DNA from: Lysobacter sp.
Lineage (GTDB): Bacteria > Pseudomonadota > Gammaproteobacteria > Xanthomonadales > Xanthomonadaceae
Direction of reading: 5' to 3'
DNA: 64,000 nucleotides
Assembly (NCBI GenBank): GCA_027306995.1
Contig: DAHUXS010000021.1
Coordinates: forward strand, 157,178 to 221,177
Made by a program: the position numbers and the translations under genes. Below are positions 56,567-64,000 of the stretch, piece by piece. A model generated the notes under the pieces. The model worked only from the letters and a program-made list of their open reading frames with translations. It was not told where the DNA came from and made no database searches. The stretch's first letter is position 1. Each line of letters begins with the position of its first letter.

Positions 56567-57934
56567 TCAACCGATCGGCAGGGTGCGACCCTTGCGTTCG
56601 GCCAGTCGCTTCTCGAGGTAGTGGATGTTCTGTCCACCATTCTGGAAACCGACGTCGCGCATGATGCGCTGCTGCAGCGGGATGTTGGTCTTGATGCCGT
56701 CGACCACCATCTCCGACAACGCCACGCGCATGCGCGCGATCGCGGTCTCGCGGTCGGGGCCGTGCACGATCAGCTTGCCGATCATCGAATCGTAGTTCGG
56801 CGGCACGCGATAGCCTTCATAGATGTGCGAATCCACGCGCACGCCGGGACCGCCCGGTGCGTGGAAATGCTGGATCAGGCCGGGCGAGGGCAGGAACGAT
56901 TCCGGATCCTCGGCATTGATGCGGCATTCGATCGCATGGCCGCGCAACACGATGTCTTCCTGCTTGATCGTGAGCTTCTGCCCGGCGGCGATCTTCAGCT
57001 GCTCGGCCACCAGATCGATGCCGGTGACGAATTCGGTCACCGGATGTTCCACCTGGATGCGGGTGTTCATTTCGATGAAGTAGAAACGCCCGTTCTCGTA
57101 GAGGAACTCGAACGTGCCGGCGCCGCGATAGCCGATGCGCTTGCACGCCTCGACGCAGACCTTGCCGATCTCCGCGCGCTGTTCGTCGGTGATGCCGGGT
57201 GCCGGTGCTTCTTCCACCACCTTCTGGTGGCGGCGCTGCATCGAGCAGTCGCGTTCGCCGAGATGGATCGCGTTGCCCTGGCCGTCGGCCAGCACCTGGA
57301 TCTCGACATGGCGCGGGTTCTCGAGGAACTTCTCCATGTAGACCATGGCGTTGCCGAATGCCGCCTTGGCTTCGGCCTGCGTGGTGGCGATGGCATTGAT
57401 CAGCGCGGCTTCGCTGTGGACCACGCGCATGCCGCGACCGCCGCCGCCGCCCGCCGCCTTCACGATCACCGGATAACCGATTTCGCGGGCGATGCGGATG
57501 TTCTCGTCGGCGTCGTCGCCGAGTGGACCGCCGCTGCCGGGGACACAGGGCACGCCCGCTGCCTTCATCGCGCGGATCGCTTCCACCTTGTCGCCCATCA
57601 GGCGGATGGTGTCGGCCTTCGGCCCGATGAAGACGAAGCCCGATTGCTCGACGCGTTCGGCGAAGTCGGCGTTCTCGCTGAGGAAGCCGTAACCGGGATG
57701 GATGGCCTGAGCGTCCGTGACCTCGGCAGCGGCGATGATCGCCGGCATGTTGAGGTAGCTCTCCGACGATGCCGCCGGGCCGATGCAGACCGACTCGTCG
57801 GCCATGGCGACGTGCTTGAGGTTGCGGTCGACGGTGGAATGCACCGCGACCGTGCGGATGCCCATTGCCTGGCAAGCGCGCACGATGCGCAGCGCGATCT
57901 CGCCGCGATTGGCGATGACGACTTTATCGAGCAT
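56567..57934 (-). CDS. accC: Acetyl-CoA carboxylase, biotin carboxylase subunit
   Basis: [69 protein letters not shown]. Confidence 0.98.
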   Translation of the reverse strand: MLDKVVIANRGEIALRIVRACQAMGIRTVAVHSTVDRNLKHVAMADESVCIGPAASSESYLNMPAIIAAAEVTDAQAIHPGYGFLSENADFAERVEQSGFVFIGPKADTIRLMGDKVEAIRAMKAAGVPCVPGSGGPLGDDADENIRIAREIGYPVIVKAAGGGGGRGMRVVHSEAALINAIATTQAEAKAAFGNAMVYMEKFLENPRHVEIQVLADGQGNAIHLGERDCSMQRRHQKVVEEAPAPGITDEQRAEIGKVCVEACKRIGYRGAGTFEFLYENGRFYFIEMNTRIQVEHPVTEFVTGIDLVAEQLKIAAGQKLTIKQEDIVLRGHAIECRINAEDPESFLPSPGLIQHFHAPGGPGVRVDSHIYEGYRVPPNYDSMIGKLIVHGPDRETAIARMRVALSEMVVDGIKTNIPLQQRIMRDVGFQNGGQNIHYLEKRLAERKGRTLPIG

Positions 57935-57943
57935 GGCTGTGGA

Positions 57944-58414
57944 TCACCCGATGACGAACAGCGGCTGGTCGAACTCGACCGGCTGGCCGCTCTCGCACTG
58001 GATCGCCAGCACGGTGCCGCCGACTTCGGCTTCGATCGGATTGAACATCTTCATCGCCTCGATGATGCCCAGCGTGTCACCCGGCTTGACCTGCTGGCCG
58101 ACGGTGACGAAGGCCGGCTTGTCTGGCGACGGCGAGGCGTAGAAGGTGCCGACCATCGGCGCGCGCACCACGTGGCCCGGCGGCAGGTCGCTCGGCTTCG
58201 GGGCGCCGCCGGTCGCGGCCTGCACCGGCGACTGCATCGGCATCGGCGCGGCGGGGGCGACCGCAGGCGCGGCGACGACCACGGCGGGTGCGGCGGCCGG
58301 TGCGGCGCTGGCGCGCGACAGGCGCACGGCTTCCTCACCCTCGCGGATTTCGATCTCGGTGAGGTTCGACTCCTCGAGGAGGTCGATCAGCTTCTTGATT
58401 TTGCGAAGGTCCAT
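57944..58414 (-). CDS. accB: Acetyl-CoA carboxylase biotin carboxyl carrier protein
   Basis: Biotinylation site [14 protein letters not shown], Ala/Pro linker. Confidence 0.97.
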   Translation of the reverse strand: MDLRKIKKLIDLLEESNLTEIEIREGEEAVRLSRASAAPAAAPAVVVAAPAVAPAAPMPMQSPVQAATGGAPKPSDLPPGHVVRAPMVGTFYASPSPDKPAFVTVGQQVKPGDTLGIIEAMKMFNPIEAEVGGTVLAIQCESGQPVEFDQPLFVIG

Positions 58415-58455
58415 GGGGCCTCTCTTCTTTATTGAATTCGTGGTGGCGACGTGGG

Positions 58456-58902
58456 TCAGGCGGCCGCGGCCAGCTTCTTCAGCGCGGCGTCCAGGGCGTA
58501 GCGGTAACTGTCGGCCCCGAAGCCGGCGATGGTGCCGACGGCGAGATCGCTGAAATAACTGGTGTGGCGGAACGGTTCGCGCGTATGCGGATTGGACAGG
58601 TGGACTTCGATGAAGGGGATCGCAACCGCCGCCAGGGCATCGCGCATCGCCACCGAGGTATGGGTGAAGGCGGCAGGATTGGCGATGATGAAGGCGGTGC
58701 CGTCGCTGCGCGCGGCCTGGATGCGTTCGACCATCTCGCCTTCATGGTTGGTCTGGAACGTTTCCAGCGCGATGCCGGCCTGTTCGCTGCGTGTCCGCAG
58801 CTGTTCGTCGATGTCGGCCAGCGTGGCATGTCCGTAGATGCCGGGCTCGCGCGAGCCAAGCAGATTCAGGTTCGGACCGTGCAGGACGAGGATCGAGGGC
58901 AT
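58456..58902 (-). CDS. aroQ: Type II 3-dehydroquinate dehydratase
   Basis: [60 protein letters not shown]. Confidence 0.97.
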   Translation of the reverse strand: MPSILVLHGPNLNLLGSREPGIYGHATLADIDEQLRTRSEQAGIALETFQTNHEGEMVERIQAARSDGTAFIIANPAAFTHTSVAMRDALAAVAIPFIEVHLSNPHTREPFRHTSYFSDLAVGTIAGFGADSYRYALDAALKKLAAAA

Positions 58903-59025
58903 CCGGGGGAGAGCGGACGATGGATTGGACGGTGGGCGCGTAGTCTGGCCGATCCCGGGGCTTGCTGTCCAGTTCGGCGACGATGGGCGATTTTAAACGA
59001 TTGCTTGAGTTGCGGTGCCTGCGTG

Positions 59026-59616
59026 TCAGTCAATCCTTGACCACTCCGCCAGTTCATTCGTGCTCTGGAACGGCCCGACATGCTGGCGAACGACGCGTCC
59101 ACCGGCATCGACCAGCAAGGTGTAGGGCAGCACGCCCGAAGGATCACCGAGCAGGGTGGCGTTGGCCTTGGTCGGTTCGGTCAGCAGCACCGGATAGCCC
59201 AAGGGCCGGCGCTGCACGAAGGCGCGGACATCGTCGGCCTCGTCCCAGGCGACCCCGACCACCCGGGTGGTTCCGGTGGCGGCCAGCGACTCCAGCATCG
59301 GCATCTCGCGGAGGCAGGGACCGCACCAGGTCGCCCAGACATTGATCAGCAGCGGCTTGCCGAGATAGGCCGCGGGCAGCGGGATGCGCGCGCCTTGGAG
59401 GTCCGGCAGTTCCATCTTCGGCAAGGGTTCGCCGTTGCGCGCCATCACTGCGCCCTCCGGCACGTGGGCGCGGAACTGCAGCCAGCGGTTGAGCATGTGC
59501 TGGCCGATGCTGGTCCGCCACAGCGGCGCGAAGCCCTGGGTCACCAGCGTCACGAACAACAGCAGGCTGGCGAAGATCGCCGCCAGCGAGACGATGGTGC
59601 CGAAGCGCGGCTTCAT
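59026..59616 (-). CDS. TlpA-family thiol-disulfide reductase
   Basis: INVWATWCGPCLREMPMLESL (CxxC thioredoxin fold), N-terminal TM. Confidence 0.93.
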   Translation of the reverse strand: MKPRFGTIVSLAAIFASLLLFVTLVTQGFAPLWRTSIGQHMLNRWLQFRAHVPEGAVMARNGEPLPKMELPDLQGARIPLPAAYLGKPLLINVWATWCGPCLREMPMLESLAATGTTRVVGVAWDEADDVRAFVQRRPLGYPVLLTEPTKANATLLGDPSGVLPYTLLVDAGGRVVRQHVGPFQSTNELAEWSRID

Positions 59617-59626
59617 GCGGGCACGC

Positions 59627-61924
59627 TCATCTGGCCGCGGCGCGCGCCAGGGCGTTGTCGACGATGCCGTTGGTCAGCACGGTTTGCAGCAGTTCGCCAT
59701 CGCCGCCGGAACGCGGATAGACCACGTAGAGCGGTACGCCGACCGCGTTGTGCGCCTTGAGGAAGGCGGCGATATCGGCGTCCTCGTTGGTGAAGTCGCC
59801 GACCAGATAGAACGCATCGTGCTTCTCCAGCGACTGCTTGAAGGCATCGCTGGTGAACACCGCCTTCTCGTTGACCTTGCAGGTGATGCACCAATCGGCG
59901 GTCATGTTGACGAAGACGACCTTGTGCTGCGCGCGCAGTTGGGCGAGGCGTTGCGGCGTCCATGGCTGCACGCGGCTGTCGGCATTTGCAGGGAGGGAAG
60001 ACGTCGTGGCCGGCGGTGGCATCCGCGCGATCGTCGCCAGCGCCAGTCCACACAGCGCGATGCCGATGATCGCGGCGATCTTGCCCCAGCGCGCGCGCGA
60101 CCACGCCCACAGCGCGAACGTCAGCGCGATCGCCGCCAGACCCCAGGCGAGGACGACATCGGCGCCACGCTGGTTCGTCAACGTCCACAGCATCCATGCG
60201 GCAGTGATGTACATCGGGAATGCCAGCACCTGCTTGAAGGTGTCCATCCATGCGCCGGGTTTTGGCAGGCGCTTCGCCAATGCCGGCACGAAGGCGATCA
60301 GCAGCACCGGCAACGCCAGCCCGAGTCCGAGCATCACGAACACCAGCAACGTCGCTGCCGCAGGTGCAGTCAGGGCATAAGCAAGCGCGGTCACCATGAA
60401 GGGGCCGGTGCACGGCGTCGCCACCATCACCGCGAGCAGGCCGGTGAGGAAATCGCCACGCGCGCTGTCTGCGTTCGATGCCGCAGCGAGCCCTTGCGGC
60501 GCGAATCCCGGCAATGCCCACAGGCCCGATAGCGACAGTCCGAGCGCGAACATCAGCAGGCCGAGCACGGCGACCACCAGCGGCGACTGCAGCCAGAAGC
60601 CCCAGCCGGCGGCGTGGCCCGCGCGTTGCAGCAACACCACGGCCAGCCACAATGCGACCATCGCGGCGAGGATGCCCAGCGTGTAGAAGATCGCGTGACG
60701 TTTGGCGTGTTCGCGACTGTGCCCGCCTTGCACCAGCGACAACGCCTTGAGCGACAGCACCGGTAGCACGCAGGGCATCAGGTTGAGGATGACGCCGCCA
60801 AGCAGCGCGAACAGCAACGCACCGATCAGCCCGATGCGATTGACGGGTGCGGTGGCGGTGTTCACGGGTGTCGTGGCCTGCACCGTGGGTGCTGCGCCCG
60901 CCGCGGCGACTGCTGCGGTCGCCACTGCCGCGGTTTCCGCTGGAGTCACGGATGTGGGCGCCGCGGAAATCGCCGTCTGCGCGGGTTCGCTCGTCACGGC
61001 CTTCGTCTGCTGCGTCGATGCGGCGGCGGGCAGCGCGAGATTGAAGCGGTTGCGCATCACCGGATAGCAGATGCCGCCGTCCTGGCAGCCCTGCCATTCG
61101 GCATCGAGTGTCACGTTGGTGGCGCGATCGTGCGCGCGCTGCAACGGCACCGGGATCATCGCTTCGCCGAAGTACACCGCGACATCGCCGAAGTGCTCGT
61201 CGTGATGGGGCTGCGCCTTCGGCAACTGCGGCGTGCCGAGCTTGATGCCGGGATCGCCGGACAGTTTCAGCTTGAGCTTGTCGCGATAGAGGTAATAGCC
61301 CTTGGCCGGCGTCACCCGCAGCAATAGCCTGGATCCGCCATCGGCGATCGCCTCGAACTTGAACGCCTGTTCCGGCGGCAGCGGTGCGTTGGCCTGCCCG
61401 CCGATCAAACCACTGCCGGCATCGCTACGTGCGCCACCAAGGCTCTTGCCGAAGGCGGCGAAGCCGGCATCCCCGCCACCATCATTCGCGGCCGGCAATA
61501 CCACCGACTGCGTGCGGGTCTGCGGCGGATAGCAGACGCCGGCATCGGCGCAGCCCTGGTATTTGATGCGCAGGCTCACCGCGTCAGCGCTGGCCTTGCC
61601 CGGCAGCACCGCAGTCACGCTGTCGCGATAGGTCTGGACGTCGCCGAAGAATTCGTCGTGGTGCTTCGCGCCGTCGGGCAGTTGCAGCGCACCGGCTTCG
61701 AACCCGCCCAGCGGCTGCACGCCCATGCGGTGGCGATAGAGGTAATAACCCTTGGCGATCGTCCACGTCACCTCGATGCGGTCGCGGCTGGGGGCGCTCA
61801 CTTTCGGGATGAAGACGCTGTCGACCGGCGGCAGCTGGGTCGGATCGACCGTTTGCGCCGCGGCGGGCAGGAACAGCGACAGGCCGACGGCCAGCGCGGC
61901 GAGGTGGCGGAACAGGGGCTTCAT
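59627..61924 (-). CDS. dsbD: Protein-disulfide reductase DsbD with two tandem N-terminal domains
   Basis: C-terminal thioredoxin domain MTADWCITCKVNE; TM core VLPCVLPVLSLK-type; two N-terminal repeats with GYYLYR...HHDE.FGDV...YQGCADAGVCYPP / WQGCQDGGICYP. Confidence 0.92.
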   Translation of the reverse strand: MKPLFRHLAALAVGLSLFLPAAAQTVDPTQLPPVDSVFIPKVSAPSRDRIEVTWTIAKGYYLYRHRMGVQPLGGFEAGALQLPDGAKHHDEFFGDVQTYRDSVTAVLPGKASADAVSLRIKYQGCADAGVCYPPQTRTQSVVLPAANDGGGDAGFAAFGKSLGGARSDAGSGLIGGQANAPLPPEQAFKFEAIADGGSRLLLRVTPAKGYYLYRDKLKLKLSGDPGIKLGTPQLPKAQPHHDEHFGDVAVYFGEAMIPVPLQRAHDRATNVTLDAEWQGCQDGGICYPVMRNRFNLALPAAASTQQTKAVTSEPAQTAISAAPTSVTPAETAAVATAAVAAAGAAPTVQATTPVNTATAPVNRIGLIGALLFALLGGVILNLMPCVLPVLSLKALSLVQGGHSREHAKRHAIFYTLGILAAMVALWLAVVLLQRAGHAAGWGFWLQSPLVVAVLGLLMFALGLSLSGLWALPGFAPQGLAAASNADSARGDFLTGLLAVMVATPCTGPFMVTALAYALTAPAAATLLVFVMLGLGLALPVLLIAFVPALAKRLPKPGAWMDTFKQVLAFPMYITAAWMLWTLTNQRGADVVLAWGLAAIALTFALWAWSRARWGKIAAIIGIALCGLALATIARMPPPATTSSLPANADSRVQPWTPQRLAQLRAQHKVVFVNMTADWCITCKVNEKAVFTSDAFKQSLEKHDAFYLVGDFTNEDADIAAFLKAHNAVGVPLYVVYPRSGGDGELLQTVLTNGIVDNALARAAAR

Positions 61925-62241
61925 GGGACGCGGGTTTCCGTGGCGATCCAGTCGAGATAGGCGGGCAGTCCGCCCGTTGCTTCGACCGCGATCAGTTCGG
62001 GGAGTTCGTAGGGATGGAGTGCGGCCAGCCGCTCGCGCAGGGCATCGAGGCGGTCGGCGCTGGTCTTGATGACGAGCAGGACCTCGTCGTCGCGTTGGAC
62101 CTGACCCTGCCAGCGGTAGGTGGAACGGACGCCGGGCAGCACGTTGACGCAGGCGACCAGCCGTTCCTCCACCAGGGCGGTGGCGAGGCGGTCGGCACTG
62201 GCGGCGTCGGGGCAGGTGCTGAAACAGACGAGCGGGCTCAT
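61921..62241 (-). CDS. cutA: Divalent-cation tolerance protein CutA
   Basis: EERLVACVNVLPGVRSTYRWQGQVQRDDEVLLVIKT; HPYELPELIAVEATGGLPAYLDWI. Confidence 0.95.
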   Translation of the reverse strand: MSPLVCFSTCPDAASADRLATALVEERLVACVNVLPGVRSTYRWQGQVQRDDEVLLVIKTSADRLDALRERLAALHPYELPELIAVEATGGLPAYLDWIATETRVP

Positions 62242-62380
62242 ATACATAGGGTACGGGTTGGGCCTCGCCGGCGTCTGTGACCGACGGTCCGCCCGACATG
62301 CCGGGGCGTCCCCTTGAAACCCGCCGCCGCCGCCCCATCTCCAAGCCATACCCCGTTCGCGGCTCATTGCGCCCGGGATT

Positions 62381-62407
62381 CTGGCAGTCGCCCCCGCGGA
62401 CTGCTAA
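62381..62407 (+). promoter_or_regulatory. CIRCE-like (HrcA) operator overlapping groESL promoter
   Basis: CTGGCAGTC-N9-GACTGCTAA vs canonical TTAGCACTC-N9-GAGTGCTAA; right arm 8/9, correct 9-nt spacer; TAAAAT -10 at 62405-62410. Confidence 0.75.
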
Positions 62408-62454
62408 AATCGACGAGTTTTCTCCATCCAATCAACTACTTAAAGAGATTGCGC

Positions 62455-62742
62455 ATGAACCTCAAGCCGCTCTACGACCGCGTGGTCGTCAAGCCGATCG
62501 ACGCCGAAGAAACCTCCATCGGCGGAATCATCATTCCCGACGCCGCCAAGGAAAAGCCCACCAAGGGTGAAGTGATCGCCGTCGGCTCCGGCAAGGTGTT
62601 CGACAACGGCCAGACCCGCGCCATGACCGTCAAGGTCGGCGACAAGGTGATCTACGGCCAGTACTCCGGCAGCGCCTACAAGTCCGACGGCGTCGAATAC
62701 AAGATCGTGAAGGAAGACGACATCCTCGCCGTCCTCGCCTGA
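62455..62742 (+). CDS. groES: Co-chaperonin GroES
   Basis: [47 protein letters not shown]. Confidence 0.98.
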   Translation: MNLKPLYDRVVVKPIDAEETSIGGIIIPDAAKEKPTKGEVIAVGSGKVFDNGQTRAMTVKVGDKVIYGQYSGSAYKSDGVEYKIVKEDDILAVLA

Positions 62743-62766
62743 TCCGCTTTTCCAAGCATCAACTAA

Positions 62767-64000
<1,234 letters not shown>

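Overview
The window is 64 kb of high-GC, gene-dense bacterial chromosome. Gene content and order (dsbD/aroQ/accB/accC near groESL; class Ia and class II ribonucleotide reductases; yqjDEK-like genes) look like a gammaproteobacterium of the Xanthomonadaceae/Lysobacteraceae type. That assignment comes from family recognition only; no search was run. I saw no rRNA, tRNA, CRISPR array, phage or IS element. Main points: (1) A compact plus-strand operon (5495-11047: HAD phosphatase, class-III aminotransferase, ACP, ketosynthase, GNAT_6-type acyltransferase, divergent arginase-fold protein) faces a minus-strand operon (11044-15897: OmpR-type two-component system, alpha/beta hydrolase, a pair of ArnE/ArnF-sized transporters, DegT aminotransferase). 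Together they are the best candidate here for an undescribed amino-lipid or acyl-amine pathway. (2) Both an oxygen-dependent class Ia RNR (nrdAB) and a B12-dependent split class II RNR (nrdJab) are present. nrdA is preceded by a cobalamin riboswitch and a consensus promoter overlapped by two NrdR-like boxes 32 bp apart; nrdJ has similar boxes 31 bp apart. (3) A translationally coupled cassette (22142-24244) has two paralogous 2OG-Fe(II) oxygenases flanking an Ogt-type methyltransferase; the second paralog has lost the HxD metal motif. (4) groEL at the right edge changes phylogenetic character and Glu codon usage abruptly near 63,360-63,420, suggesting an assembly chimera or recombination. (5) groES is preceded by a CIRCE-like operator with a symmetric C/G swap. 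All functional names are inferred from reading the translations.
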